From NCBI GenBank assembly GCA_902793295.1, contig CADBDA010000004.1, positions 1 through 64,000 of the forward strand: a DNA stretch of 64,000 bases. Direction: 5' to 3'. Of the stretch, positions 25,260-34,692 are shown piece by piece. The notes under the pieces were generated by a model. The model was not told where the DNA came from. It saw only the letters and a list, made by a program, of their open reading frames with translations, and did not search any database. The DNA is from an uncultured Bacteroidota bacterium (lineage in GTDB: Bacteria; Bacteroidota; Bacteroidia; Bacteroidales; P3). Made by a program: the position numbers and the translations under genes. Within the stretch, counting starts at the first letter, position 1; each line of letters starts with the position of its first letter.

Positions 25260-27128
25260 ATGCAAAAACGACTTTATAGTGCTTGTTTATTGATGGTTCT
25301 GACGCTGCTCGCCGTCTCGTGCGGCAAGAAAGTTGTCGTCGAAAGTTATGCCATCATTCCCGAACCGGTGGAAATGACCGACGGAAAGGGCAGCTTCGCT
25401 TTGACCACCAAGACCACCTGCTATGTGGGCAATATCGGTCAGAACGACGCCTCTATCAAATACATCTCACGCGTGCTGCGCCAGTGGCACTTCAACCCTG
25501 TGCTGGTGGGCACACCGGAGTCCAACTGCCTGCAGTTCATCCTCAACGAGGACTTGGACACCTCGCTCGGCGAGGAGGGCTACAACCTCGAAATCAACAA
25601 GGACTACGTCCGCGTGTCGGCCAATACCGAAAAGGGGCTCTTCTACGGCTTCCAGACCTTCATGCAGATGCTGCCCGAAGACATCGCCGAGGTGCGCTAC
25701 AGCCGCATCGTGCTCCCCGCCTGCAAAATCAAGGACTTCCCGGCCTACCAGTGGCGCGGTAGCCATTTCGATGTCTCACGCCATTTCTTCGGCGTCTCGC
25801 AAATCAAGAAGCATCTGGACCTCATGGCCAGCTACAAGCTGAACAAGTTCCATTGGCACCTGACCGACGACCACGGCTGGCGCATCGAAATCTCCAAGTA
25901 TCCGCAACTCAACGATATCGGCTCGTGGCGCGTCGACCGCGACAACCAGCCTTGGGGCGAAGCCGATCCGGCCAAACCTGGCGAACCGCGTACCAATGGC
26001 GGCTACTACACCAAGGACGAGGTGGAGGAAATTGTGGCCTATGCCGCCGAACGCAACATCGAGGTCATCCCCGAAATCGAAATACCGGGCCATTGCTGTG
26101 CCGTCCTCGAGGCCTATCCTTCCTTCGCCTGCGCCAACGACGACACGACCTACACCGTCCAGTTCGGCCCCTACTGGCCGCCGCGGGCCATCCTCTGTGG
26201 CGGCAACGACAGCGTCCTCCTGTTCCTCAAGGATGTGATGGACGAAATCATCCCGCTGTTCCCCTCCAGCTACATCCATATCGGCGGCGATGAGGCGGTC
26301 AAGGACAATTGGCGGCGCTGCCCGCGCTGTCAGCAGCGCATCAGGCAGTTGGGCCTCAAAAACGAGGAGGAGCTCCAGGGCTGGATGGTCGTCGAAATGG
26401 AGAAATACCTCAAACCCAAAGGCAAAAATATCATCGGCTGGGACGAAATCCTCGACGGGGGCGTCTCAAAGAGTGCCACCGTCATGTCGTGGAGGGGCTC
26501 CCAAGGGGGGGTGGCGGCGGCCCGCAGGGGCAACGACGTCATCATGTCGCCTCTCGATTTCTGCTACCTCAATTTCTATCAGGCCAATCCCGATTTCCAG
26601 CCGCCGGCAATGCCCAATTCGCTGCTGACCCTCCACAAGGTCTACCAGTTCGACCCCTCGCCGGCGGGGCTCTCCGCTGCCCAGCGCAACCACATCCTCG
26701 GCGGACAGGCCAATCTGTGGACCGAATACATCAACACGCCCGAAATGGCGGAATACATGTTGCTGCCGCGCTTGTGCGCAATGGCCGAGGTGCTGTGGTC
26801 ACCCAAGGAATCGCGCCAGTGGCCTTGGTTCCGCTCCAAGGTGGCTCGCCACCGCATCCGCTTGGCTGCCAATGCCTACACCATCGGATCGGGATCCTTC
26901 CAGCCTTGGTTGTCGGTGGCCCGTCAGCCCGACGGCTCCCTCCTGGCCACCCTCGACTGGGAGGTGGAGGGCACCCATCTCTATTACCACACCGGCGACG
27001 GCAAGTTCCAGCGCTATTCGGGCCCCTTCGCCGTCAGCAAGGACTCCGAGGTCACCGTGATGGCTTTCTATCATGGCCTCCTCAAAGAGAAAGCCTACCG
27101 GCTCAAGGTGGACGGCAATGTGAAGTGA
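25260..27128 (+). CDS. Beta-N-acetylhexosaminidase, glycoside hydrolase family 20, lipoprotein
   Basis: A 622-residue enzyme with a lipoprotein signal peptide (lipobox LLAVSC). Domain order: GH20 N-terminal domain (about 30-150), catalytic barrel with RGSHFDVSRHFF, NKFHWHLTDDHGWRIEI, EIEIPGHC and the catalytic pair D344-E345 in HIGGDEAVKDNW, then LGGQANLWTEYI, and a small C-terminal beta domain (CHB_HEX_C type, about 555-622). It removes terminal GlcNAc or GalNAc from host or food glycans by substrate-assisted catalysis, probably at the cell envelope. The length is usual for the family. Confidence 0.95.
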   Translation: MQKRLYSACLLMVLTLLAVSCGKKVVVESYAIIPEPVEMTDGKGSFALTTKTTCYVGNIGQNDASIKYISRVLRQWHFNPVLVGTPESNCLQFILNEDLDTSLGEEGYNLEINKDYVRVSANTEKGLFYGFQTFMQMLPEDIAEVRYSRIVLPACKIKDFPAYQWRGSHFDVSRHFFGVSQIKKHLDLMASYKLNKFHWHLTDDHGWRIEISKYPQLNDIGSWRVDRDNQPWGEADPAKPGEPRTNGGYYTKDEVEEIVAYAAERNIEVIPEIEIPGHCCAVLEAYPSFACANDDTTYTVQFGPYWPPRAILCGGNDSVLLFLKDVMDEIIPLFPSSYIHIGGDEAVKDNWRRCPRCQQRIRQLGLKNEEELQGWMVVEMEKYLKPKGKNIIGWDEILDGGVSKSATVMSWRGSQGGVAAARRGNDVIMSPLDFCYLNFYQANPDFQPPAMPNSLLTLHKVYQFDPSPAGLSAAQRNHILGGQANLWTEYINTPEMAEYMLLPRLCAMAEVLWSPKESRQWPWFRSKVARHRIRLAANAYTIGSGSFQPWLSVARQPDGSLLATLDWEVEGTHLYYHTGDGKFQRYSGPFAVSKDSEVTVMAFYHGLLKEKAYRLKVDGNVK

Positions 27129-27206
27129 CTTCCGCTCCCTCCCCATCGTCCGCCGCCGCCTGCGGCCCCATGTCAGAATCGATAACAAACCATAGACAAA
27201 ACTATC

Positions 27207-28349
27207 ATGTCAGAATTTGATTTTTCCAGCATAGAACCCTATACCGACAAAGAGGTGCCGGCGGCCATCATGCGCTTGGCCCACAACCCTATGTTCTCCC
27301 GCCTGGTGAAAACCATGAACCCCAAGGTGGATGTCGACAGCTTCACCGCCATGATGGAGTGCATCACCAGCTGCGACGAGCTGCAGTACATGATCATGCG
27401 CCCCCTCATCTACCAGATCGTGCAGCGCAGCGCCTCCTCCTTCACCTATAGCGGTCTCGACTACCTCCAGAAGGGCAAAGCCTACCTCTTCGTCTCCAAC
27501 CATCGCGACATCACCCTCGACGCGGGTCTGATGGATGTGGCCTTGATCTCCAACGGCTTCCAAACCCCCGAAATCGGTTTCGGCAACAACCTGATGAAGA
27601 ACGATATGATCATCGACCTCTTCCGCCTCAACAAGATGTTCACCATCATCCGCGACGGCTCGCGCCGCGATTTCTACAACAATTCGGTGTTCCTCTCCAA
27701 CTATATCCACCATGTGCTCTTCCACAAGAACAGCTCCGTCTGGATCGCCCAGCGCAACGGCCGCACCAAGGATGGCAACGACCGCACCGACCAGGGCCTC
27801 CTCAAAATGTTCTCCATGGCGGGCACCGGCGATTTCGAGGCCGATTTCAACCGCCTCCAGATCGTCCCGGTGGCCATCAGCTACGAGTACGAACCGTGCG
27901 ACCTCATGAAGTCGCTCTCCGAATACACCGCCATGATGGGCTTGCTCTACGAGAAGTCGGCCAACGAGGACATCCTCAGCATCATGATCGGCATCTCGCA
28001 GCAGAAGGGGAACATCCACCTCAGCATCTGCCAACCGATCCAACCCGACGAAATCGCCCATTGCGCTTCCCTGGTCAAAAACGAACGCTTCTCGGCGCTC
28101 GCCGAAATCATCGACCGTCGCATCCACAAAAACTACAAGCTGCATAAGACCAACTATGTGGCTGCCGACCTCCTCTCCGATTCCGCCAAGTACGTCGATT
28201 ATTACTCCACCGACGACATGGAACATTTCATCGCCTACTCCGAACATTCCATGCTCAAAGGTCCTTCTACGGCGGCCCGCGACAAGGTCACCGATATCTT
28301 CCTCCAACTTTATGCCAACCCTGTTTTAAACCAGTATGCAAATGATTGA
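27207..28349 (+). CDS. 1-acyl-glycerol-3-phosphate acyltransferase-like protein (PlsC family)
   Basis: A 380-residue protein of the large Bacteroidota PlsC-like type. The catalytic block is FVSNHRDITLDAGLM, an NHxxxxxD-like variant of HX4D, and is followed by EIGFGNNLM and SVWIAQRNGRTKDGNDRTDQ, which resembles the FPEGTRS region that binds the glycerol phosphate. It likely transfers fatty acyl groups in phospholipid synthesis; the exact acceptor is not certain. No signal peptide or clear membrane anchor. Its end overlaps the M20 hydrolase start. Confidence 0.8.
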   Translation: MSEFDFSSIEPYTDKEVPAAIMRLAHNPMFSRLVKTMNPKVDVDSFTAMMECITSCDELQYMIMRPLIYQIVQRSASSFTYSGLDYLQKGKAYLFVSNHRDITLDAGLMDVALISNGFQTPEIGFGNNLMKNDMIIDLFRLNKMFTIIRDGSRRDFYNNSVFLSNYIHHVLFHKNSSVWIAQRNGRTKDGNDRTDQGLLKMFSMAGTGDFEADFNRLQIVPVAISYEYEPCDLMKSLSEYTAMMGLLYEKSANEDILSIMIGISQQKGNIHLSICQPIQPDEIAHCASLVKNERFSALAEIIDRRIHKNYKLHKTNYVAADLLSDSAKYVDYYSTDDMEHFIAYSEHSMLKGPSTAARDKVTDIFLQLYANPVLNQYAND

Positions 28350-29538
28350 TAAGATAAAAGAGATTGCGCACCGCATCAATCCGCAGGTCATTGAGTGGCG
28401 CCGCTGGCTGCACCGCCATCCTGAATTGTCCCAACAGGAATTCGGCACCATGGCCTTCGTCGCCGACCGCCTGCGCGAAATGGGCCTCCATCCGCACACC
28501 GGCATCGGCAAAACGGGCTGCATGGCCATCCTCCGCGGCGCCATCGACCCCGATAGCTATTGCGTCGCGCTCCGCAGCGACTACGACGCCCTTCCGCTCC
28601 AGGAACAGACGGGCCTGCCCTTCGCCTCCGAAAACCCGGGCGTCATGCACGCCTGCGGTCACGACATGCATACCAGCTCCTTGCTGGGGGCCGCCAAGAT
28701 CCTGTGCGAACTGCAACAGCAGCTGCAGGGCTCCATCATGTTCATCTTCGAACCGTCCGAGGAGATGTACCCGGGTGGCGCTCGCATGATGATGGACGAC
28801 GGCCTCTTCAACGACCTCATGCCGAACGAGATTTATGCCTTCCACTGCCTCCCCGAAATGGATTGCGGCCGCGTGGGCATGCGCAAGGGCAAATACATGG
28901 CGTCCACCGACGAACTCTACTGGACCGTCAAGGGTAGGGGGGGCCACGGGGCCACTCCTCATCTCAGCGTCGACCCCATCCTCATCGCCAGCCATATCGT
29001 GGTGGCGCTCCAACAGGTGGTGTCGCGCAACGCTTCGCCTATGATGCCGACCACCCTCAGCTTCGGCAAGTTCATCGGCAGCGGCCGCACCAACATCATC
29101 CCCGACGAGGTCAAAATGGAGGGCATCATCCGCACCTTCGACGAAAAGTGGCGCCTCGAGGCTCACGATAAAATCCGCAAAATCTCCGAGGGTATCGCCG
29201 AAAGCATGGGGGGCGAGTGCGACCTCTTCATCGACTATGGCTACCCCTATGTGGTCAACGACGACGAATGCACCCAGCAGGTCCACGACAACGCGTGCGC
29301 CTTCCTCGGGGCCGACAAGGTGGAATGGCTCGACATGCGCATGACGGCCGAGGATTTCGCCTTCTTCGCCCAGAAGATTCCGGCGTGCTATTTCCGCATC
29401 GGCATCCACGAACCGGGAACGCCTTTCGGCAACTTGCACCGCCCTACGCTCCTCGTCGACGAACGTTCCATCGAACTGGCCAACGGCCTGGTGGCCTACA
29501 ATGCCTTCATGGCGCTCCAAAATCATATCAAGAAATGA
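28336..29538 (+). CDS. M20-family amidohydrolase (N-acyl-amino-acid/hippurate type)
   Basis: A 400-residue metallohydrolase. Motifs: WRRWLHRHPELSQQEFGT, ALRSDYDALPLQEQTGLPF, HACGHDMHTSSLLGAA (metal ligands), FIFEPSEEMYPGGA and the lid segment GRGGHGATPHLSVDP. The final metal ligand lies in RMTAEDFAFFAQKIPACYF. It hydrolyses N-acyl amino acids or similar amides in the cytoplasm. The first two candidate starts are ATG 28336 and ATG 28342; both overlap the acyltransferase stop, so translation is probably coupled. Its TGA overlaps the ATG of the next gene. Confidence 0.92.
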   Translation: MQMIDKIKEIAHRINPQVIEWRRWLHRHPELSQQEFGTMAFVADRLREMGLHPHTGIGKTGCMAILRGAIDPDSYCVALRSDYDALPLQEQTGLPFASENPGVMHACGHDMHTSSLLGAAKILCELQQQLQGSIMFIFEPSEEMYPGGARMMMDDGLFNDLMPNEIYAFHCLPEMDCGRVGMRKGKYMASTDELYWTVKGRGGHGATPHLSVDPILIASHIVVALQQVVSRNASPMMPTTLSFGKFIGSGRTNIIPDEVKMEGIIRTFDEKWRLEAHDKIRKISEGIAESMGGECDLFIDYGYPYVVNDDECTQQVHDNACAFLGADKVEWLDMRMTAEDFAFFAQKIPACYFRIGIHEPGTPFGNLHRPTLLVDERSIELANGLVAYNAFMALQNHIKK

Positions 29539-30836
29539 AAACGTCTCTGGCTGCGCTTCTCCGTGGGCTTTGCTGCCTCCTGCTCCTTGGGGTGTCGTGT
29601 GTGGCTCCCGCGGCTGCCCAGCAGTCGCGTCGGGTGCTCTTCGTGGGCAACAGCTACACCCAGGTCAACAACCTGCCGCAATTGGTCGTCGACGTCGCCG
29701 CCAGCATGGGCGACGTGCTGGTCTTTGCCAGCAACACCCCGGGGGGCTGCACCTTCCAGCAGCATTGCACCAACGCCTCCATGTCGCTCATCCGCCAGGG
29801 TGGGTGGGACGCTGTGGTGCTCCAGGAACAGAGCCAGTATCCGTCGTTCCCCCAACAGCAGGTCGAAAACGAGGTGTTCCCCTTCGCGGCTCGCCTGGTC
29901 GATTCCATCTACGCGGCCAACCCTTGCGCCGAACCGATGTTCTACATGACTTGGGGGCGCCAGAACGGCGACCAGCAAAATGCACAGTATTTTCCTGTGC
30001 TGGGAACCTACGAGGGTATGGACAGCATGCTCTGCCTGCGCTACACCTATATGGCTGCCGCCAACGATGCTTCGCTCTGCCCCGTGGGCCGGGTGTGGCG
30101 GGCGCTCCGTCAGCAGCATCCGGCCATCGGTCTCTATCAGTCCGACGGGAGCCACCCCTCGCTGGCGGGCTCCTATGCTGCGGCTTGCGCGTTCTATGTC
30201 TCGCTGTTCCACCGCGACCCGCTGCTCATCTCCTACGACGGGGAGCTGCCGCCCGAAGTGGCTGCCGCCATCCGCGCCGTCGTCGCCCAGGTGGTCTACG
30301 ACAACCTCTCCCAATGGTTGCGTCCCAATCCGCAGGCGGCGTTCGTCTTCGACACGCTTTCCCCTACCGTGGTGCGCTTCTCCAGCCGGGCCGACCATGC
30401 CGCTTCGCTGCTGTGGTCCTTCGGCGACGGCGACACGCTCTCTTCGGCCGATGCCGAGGTGATTCACCACTACGCCGATACGGGCTCCTACCGGGTGCTC
30501 CAGGTGGCGCGCCGCCATTGCTTGTCCGACTCGGCTCATGCTGTCGTCCGCCTCTCCCTGCCGGCCCAGGTGGCGCTCTCCGATGTGCCGCTGCTGGACT
30601 TCTCCGTCTTCCCCAATCCTGCGGCCGACCGCTTGGTGGTGCTGCTGCCTTCCGCTGTGCTCGACGATGCCGGCGCGCGTGTCGAAGTGCTTTCTGCCGA
30701 CGGGCGCTTGGTCTGCTCGGCTCCCCTGTCGTCGGGCCGCCTGTCGCTCAGTCTGGCTGCGTTGCCTTCGGGCTGCGCGGTGGTGCGTCTGGTCTCCTCG
30801 CTGGGGGTCTCCTCCAAATTGCTTATCAAAAAGTAG
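29535..30836 (+). CDS. Secreted SGNH hydrolase (DUF4886) with PKD domain and type IX sorting domain
   Basis: A 433-residue exported protein starting with a signal peptide (MKTSLAALLRGLCCLLLLG). Domain 1 is an SGNH/GDSL-like DUF4886 hydrolase: nucleophile S40 in LFVGNSYTQVNN, and Asp/His in SDGSHPSLAGSY. A PKD domain follows (LLWSFGDGD to HHYADTGSYRV, about 280-345). The last ~80 residues are a type A sorting domain with FSVFPNPAADRLVVL and LLIKK, so transport by the type IX system to the surface is expected. The substrate is unknown; SGNH enzymes cut esters such as acetyl groups on glycans. The ATG overlaps the preceding TGA. Confidence 0.85.
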   Translation: MKTSLAALLRGLCCLLLLGVSCVAPAAAQQSRRVLFVGNSYTQVNNLPQLVVDVAASMGDVLVFASNTPGGCTFQQHCTNASMSLIRQGGWDAVVLQEQSQYPSFPQQQVENEVFPFAARLVDSIYAANPCAEPMFYMTWGRQNGDQQNAQYFPVLGTYEGMDSMLCLRYTYMAAANDASLCPVGRVWRALRQQHPAIGLYQSDGSHPSLAGSYAAACAFYVSLFHRDPLLISYDGELPPEVAAAIRAVVAQVVYDNLSQWLRPNPQAAFVFDTLSPTVVRFSSRADHAASLLWSFGDGDTLSSADAEVIHHYADTGSYRVLQVARRHCLSDSAHAVVRLSLPAQVALSDVPLLDFSVFPNPAADRLVVLLPSAVLDDAGARVEVLSADGRLVCSAPLSSGRLSLSLAALPSGCAVVRLVSSLGVSSKLLIKK

Positions 30837-30839
30837 TGT

Positions 30840-32282
30840 ATGTCAACAATAGATAAAACCAAAGAACTCGAAACCAAGTCCATCCGTCGTCTCCTCTGGC
30901 AGTACGCGCTCCCGGCGGTGGCCAGCCAGGTGGTGACCTCTGTCTACAATATCGTCGACCGGGTCTTCTTGGGCAAGAGCGATTTGGAATACGGCGCGCT
31001 CTACCTGGCCGCGCTGGCCATCACCTTCCCGGTGATGAACATCATCCATGCCTTCGGCTCCCTCGTGGGGGCGGGCTCCTCGGCGCGCATGAGCATCGTC
31101 TTGGGCCGCAAGGATGTCCGCTGGGCCGAGAAGATTTTGGGCAACAGCGTGTTGCTTACCTTCTTCTTCGGCTTCCTCTTCGTCACCGCGGGCTATATCT
31201 GGATGCGCCCCATCCTCACGCTCTTCGCCGAAGGGGCTTCGCCCGAGGCCATCTCTACGGCGTGCAACTATATGGATATCGTCCTCCCGGGCATGTTCCT
31301 GGTCACCCTCACCTTCAATCTCGTGGGCCTCATCCGCGCTTCGGGCTACCCCATCAAGTCCATGTGGATCATGGTGGGTGGGGCGCTGCTCAACATTCTG
31401 CTCGACTATATCTTCATCGTCGTCATGCATGGGGGCGTGCAGGGTGCCGCTTGGGGAACCACCATCTCCATGGGGGTGTCGTCCCTGGTGGCTGTCTTTC
31501 ATTTCGTCCAGCCGTCGTCGTTCATCCGCTTCCGTGCCCATGCGTGGGCGCCCAAACTCTACATCTTCCGCAACATCCTGGCCATCGGCATCAGCCCGTT
31601 CCTCATGAATTTTGCGGCCTTTGCGGTGGTGGCGGTCATCAATTTCCAGCTGACCCGCTATGGGGGCGACAACGCGATGGCTACCTACGGTGTGGTCAAC
31701 TCGGTGGCGGGCCTTGTGGTCATGATGTTCCTGGGCGTCTGCCAGGGTATGCAGCCCATCGCGGGCTACAACTACGGCGCGGGCCACAACCATCGGCTGC
31801 GCGAGGTCTATGTGCTCACCCTCCAGGTGTGCCTCGTCATCGGCTTCGTGGGCATGTCGGTGTCGCTGCTCTTCCCGCGGGCCATCATCGCTTGCTTCAA
31901 CGACGACCCGGTCATCCTCGACATGGGGGTCGTCGCCCTCCGCTACCTCATGATGTTCGCCATGCTCATCGCCTTCACCATCGTCAATTCCCAGCTGTTC
32001 CAGTCTATCGACAAACCGTGGATCGCCATCGTCACCAGCCTCTCCCGGCAGGTCATCTTCCTCATCCCCTTCGTGCTCGTCGTGCCCAATCTGATGTTCG
32101 AGGCTTCGGGCGACATGGCCGACGGGGTCTTGGGGGTCTGGCTGTCGGCACCGGTGTGCGACTTCCTGGGGGCTGCCCTCTCGGCGGTCCTGCTGGTCAC
32201 CAACCGACGGGTGTTCCACGATGGCTATGTGCCGCCGGTCCGCAAACCGCGCCGCGAGGCGAGCCCTAAGGCCGACAGCTGA
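30840..32282 (+). CDS. MATE-family efflux transporter
   Basis: A 480-residue inner-membrane protein with 12 predicted helices in two homologous halves. The N terminus (IRRLLWQYALPAVASQVVTS), VYNIVDRVFLG and AGSSARMSIVLGRKD and the second-half LGVCQGMQPIAGYNYGAG are typical for MATE exporters of cationic drugs or metabolites driven by sodium or proton gradients. The substrate is unknown. It starts three bases after the stop of the SGNH gene, so it may share its transcript. Confidence 0.93.
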   Translation: MSTIDKTKELETKSIRRLLWQYALPAVASQVVTSVYNIVDRVFLGKSDLEYGALYLAALAITFPVMNIIHAFGSLVGAGSSARMSIVLGRKDVRWAEKILGNSVLLTFFFGFLFVTAGYIWMRPILTLFAEGASPEAISTACNYMDIVLPGMFLVTLTFNLVGLIRASGYPIKSMWIMVGGALLNILLDYIFIVVMHGGVQGAAWGTTISMGVSSLVAVFHFVQPSSFIRFRAHAWAPKLYIFRNILAIGISPFLMNFAAFAVVAVINFQLTRYGGDNAMATYGVVNSVAGLVVMMFLGVCQGMQPIAGYNYGAGHNHRLREVYVLTLQVCLVIGFVGMSVSLLFPRAIIACFNDDPVILDMGVVALRYLMMFAMLIAFTIVNSQLFQSIDKPWIAIVTSLSRQVIFLIPFVLVVPNLMFEASGDMADGVLGVWLSAPVCDFLGAALSAVLLVTNRRVFHDGYVPPVRKPRREASPKADS

Positions 32283-32394
32283 CCGTCCGCCTCCCTCCCG
32301 CCTCATTCAAAACTGATTTTTCCCCCTTTTCTTCTACCGCTTCCTGGCGAAACCGATTTTTCCTCCCTCAAAAAATAAAAACATCTTCTTCCTC

Positions 32395-33912
32395 ATGGAA
32401 TCCAAGCATCAGATAGAGATAGAACGCAAATACCTGGTCGATCTGGTGGGCGAACTGCCCCAACCTGTGGTCTCCGACATCCTGCAGACCTATCTGCTCT
32501 CCGACGATGGCAGCGTCCGTCGGGTGCGCCGCCGCTGCGGTGTGCTGCCTGACGACAGGCCGCGCTTCTTCTACACGGCCAAACGCCGCATCGCCTACGA
32601 CCGCTCCTTCGAACACGAGGAGGAGATCGACGAGGCGCGCTACACCCGGCTGCTCGCCGAACGCGACCCGCAGCGGGGCACCGTCCACAAGCAGCGCATC
32701 GTCTTCAGCTACCGCGACCAGTGCTTCGAATTGGACCGCTTCGTCTCTCCGGCGCTCGACCATTGCCTGCTCGAAATCGAAGGGGCCGAAAGCGCGGACC
32801 AGGTCTCCTTGCCGCCGTTCCTCCGCGTGGTGGCCGATGTCACGGGCTCCAGCGACTATTCCAACGCCAATATCGCGCTCCGCGTGCCGCAGGGCTTCCA
32901 GCTCCAGGAGCAGGTCTCCCTGCTGCCTTTCAACACCTTCGGCATCGATGCGCTCGCCCGTCGCTTCGCGGTCCTCCATTCGGTCGACGACTACCGGTCG
33001 CTCCTGCGTTCGCAACTGCTTTCGCAGATGCCTTTCTTCGTCTTGGGGGGCGGCAGCAATGTGGTCTTCACGGGCGACTATCAGGGGCTGGTGGTGCATC
33101 CTGCCAACAGGGGCATCCGCCTGCTCGATCAGCGCGACGGCTTTTGCTTCGTCGAAGCGCAGGCGGGCGAAAAATGGGACGACTTTGTGCGCTATTGCAT
33201 CGCCTTCGGTTGGCATGGGCTGGAGAATATGGTGGCCATCCCGGGTTGCGTGGGGGCGGCGCCGGTCCAGAATGTGGGGGCCTACGGTCGCGAGGCCAAG
33301 GATGTGATCCATCGGGTCCATGCCTTCGACATCGCTACGGGCCTCGAGCGTTGGTTCGATGCCTCCGAATGTGGCTTCGCCTACCGCTGGTCGCGCTTCA
33401 AGGGCGACCTGAAAAACCGCTACCTCATCGATCGGGTGGTCTTCCGCCTCGAGTCGGCCTTCCGTCCGCTGCTTTCCTACAAGGCGCTGGCGGCGGCATT
33501 GGCGGCGGGGGGCAACGACTCCCCTTCGGCGGCCGAGGTGGCTGCTGCGGTCTCCTCCATGCGCGATTCCAAATTGCCCGACCCCAAGGTGATCGGCAGC
33601 GCGGGCAGCTTCTTCAAAAATCCCGTGGTGCCGCTCTCTCAGGCGCAACAGCTGCTCCACGACTATCCTTCCTTGGTCTCCTTCCCGGTCGACGCCCGGC
33701 ATACCAAGCTGGCGGCGGGCTGGCTCATCGAACAGTGCGGCTGGAAGGGCCGCGACCAGGGGCGCGTGGGGGTCTACGAAAAACAGGCGCTGGTGCTCGT
33801 CAACCGCGGGGGCTGCAACGGCAGCGAGGTGCGGGCGCTGGCCGATCGCATCGCCGACGACGTCCGCTCCCGTTTCGGCGTCTCCTTGGAGTGCGAGGCC
33901 ATCTTCGTCTAG
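32395..33912 (+). CDS. murB: CYTH (triphosphate tunnel) domain fused to MurB
   Basis: A 505-residue two-domain protein. Residues 1-~165 are a CYTH domain, with the EIERKYLV (ExExK) signature at 8-15 and alternating Arg/Lys/Glu strands that line a triphosphate tunnel. Residues ~178-505 are a full type I MurB, UDP-N-acetylenolpyruvoylglucosamine reductase of peptidoglycan synthesis: LGGGSNVVF, IPGCVGAAPVQNVGAYG, FAYRWSRFK, GSAGSFFKNP with catalytic S405, AGWLIEQCGWKG and a Glu near 501 in SLECEAIF. Both parts keep their active residues. MurB normally stands alone; this fusion may reflect a real link or one shared gene. The frame runs through the joint without break. Confidence 0.88.
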   Translation: MESKHQIEIERKYLVDLVGELPQPVVSDILQTYLLSDDGSVRRVRRRCGVLPDDRPRFFYTAKRRIAYDRSFEHEEEIDEARYTRLLAERDPQRGTVHKQRIVFSYRDQCFELDRFVSPALDHCLLEIEGAESADQVSLPPFLRVVADVTGSSDYSNANIALRVPQGFQLQEQVSLLPFNTFGIDALARRFAVLHSVDDYRSLLRSQLLSQMPFFVLGGGSNVVFTGDYQGLVVHPANRGIRLLDQRDGFCFVEAQAGEKWDDFVRYCIAFGWHGLENMVAIPGCVGAAPVQNVGAYGREAKDVIHRVHAFDIATGLERWFDASECGFAYRWSRFKGDLKNRYLIDRVVFRLESAFRPLLSYKALAAALAAGGNDSPSAAEVAAAVSSMRDSKLPDPKVIGSAGSFFKNPVVPLSQAQQLLHDYPSLVSFPVDARHTKLAAGWLIEQCGWKGRDQGRVGVYEKQALVLVNRGGCNGSEVRALADRIADDVRSRFGVSLECEAIFV

Positions 33913-33965
33913 CCTTCCTGTCTTTGTTATTAATGGATTTCTAAACTACAAAACATTCATATCTT

Positions 33966-34571
33966 ATGCACGATTTCAACCGTTTCTGGCAGTGGTTTGC
34001 CGACAACAACGAGCGTCTCACCATGCTCAACGATCTGACCGACGCCGAACAGCAGCAGCTCCTCGACGACCTCCAGCGGAACCTCGACGACTATTGCGAG
34101 GGGCTTACCTTCGAAATTGGCGATCCTACGCCCTCGGGCCGCACCCTCACCTTCTCGGCCGAGGGCGATACCGACCTCTTCCGCTACGTGATCGACCTCA
34201 CCGACAATGCGCCCGATTTCGACTGGTGGGAGGTGGTGCCCTTCAAACAGCCTAAGGGCACCGACCTCAAGGTGACTTTCGACAAGTACCGCTTCGAAAC
34301 CAAAAAGATGTTCTTCATGCAGCTCGAAAGCGAAGAGGAACCCGACATCTTGGGGGTCCGCGTGGCGCTGCCCGACCCGGTCAGCGACGACGACCAGCTC
34401 GTCGGGGTCTACGTCACCCTCGAGGCGCTCATCGGCGAGTTCGACTGCGCCACCCTCGTGGGCTATCTCGACACCTGCGCCATCCCTCCCGAACCCTTCA
34501 AGGCGGGCTTCCGCCCTCTCGACGACTTCCCCGATTTCGTCGAATGGTTCAAACAACATCGCGACGCGTGA
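33966..34571 (+). CDS. Hypothetical acidic protein
   Basis: A 201-residue acidic cytoplasmic protein without signal peptide. I do not recognise it. The N terminus is helical (HDFNRFWQWFADNNERLTML), the middle contains FDWWEVVPFKQPKGTDL and KKMFFMQLESEEEPDILGV, suggesting an alpha/beta fold, and the C terminus ends DFVEWFKQHRDA. It is 53 bases after the CYTH-MurB gene and 121 bases before purA, both on the same strand. The codon use matches the neighbours, so it is likely a real gene. Confidence 0.7.
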   Translation: MHDFNRFWQWFADNNERLTMLNDLTDAEQQQLLDDLQRNLDDYCEGLTFEIGDPTPSGRTLTFSAEGDTDLFRYVIDLTDNAPDFDWWEVVPFKQPKGTDLKVTFDKYRFETKKMFFMQLESEEEPDILGVRVALPDPVSDDDQLVGVYVTLEALIGEFDCATLVGYLDTCAIPPEPFKAGFRPLDDFPDFVEWFKQHRDA

Positions 34572-34603
34572 AAAAATCATTTCGCCATTTCCTTTTTTTT
34601 GTG

Positions 34604-34611
34604 TATCTTCG
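34604..34611 (+). promoter_or_regulatory. Possible -7 box of purA
   Basis: TATCTTCG, one mismatch from TAnnTTTG, with TTTCG (34580-34584) 19 bases upstream. The purA ATG is at 34693. Weak match. Confidence 0.35.
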
Positions 34612-34692
34612 TGACGTTTTTACAAGGCAAAAGTTATGCTGCTTTTGCGTGTAATTAGTTATGAATGAATATAATATTAAAATCTATAGACA

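Noticed and set aside
30843..32306. 487-codon frame on the minus strand across the MATE gene
   Set aside because: Antisense, with a His/Asp/Glu-rich product that mirrors hydrophobic codons of the transporter.
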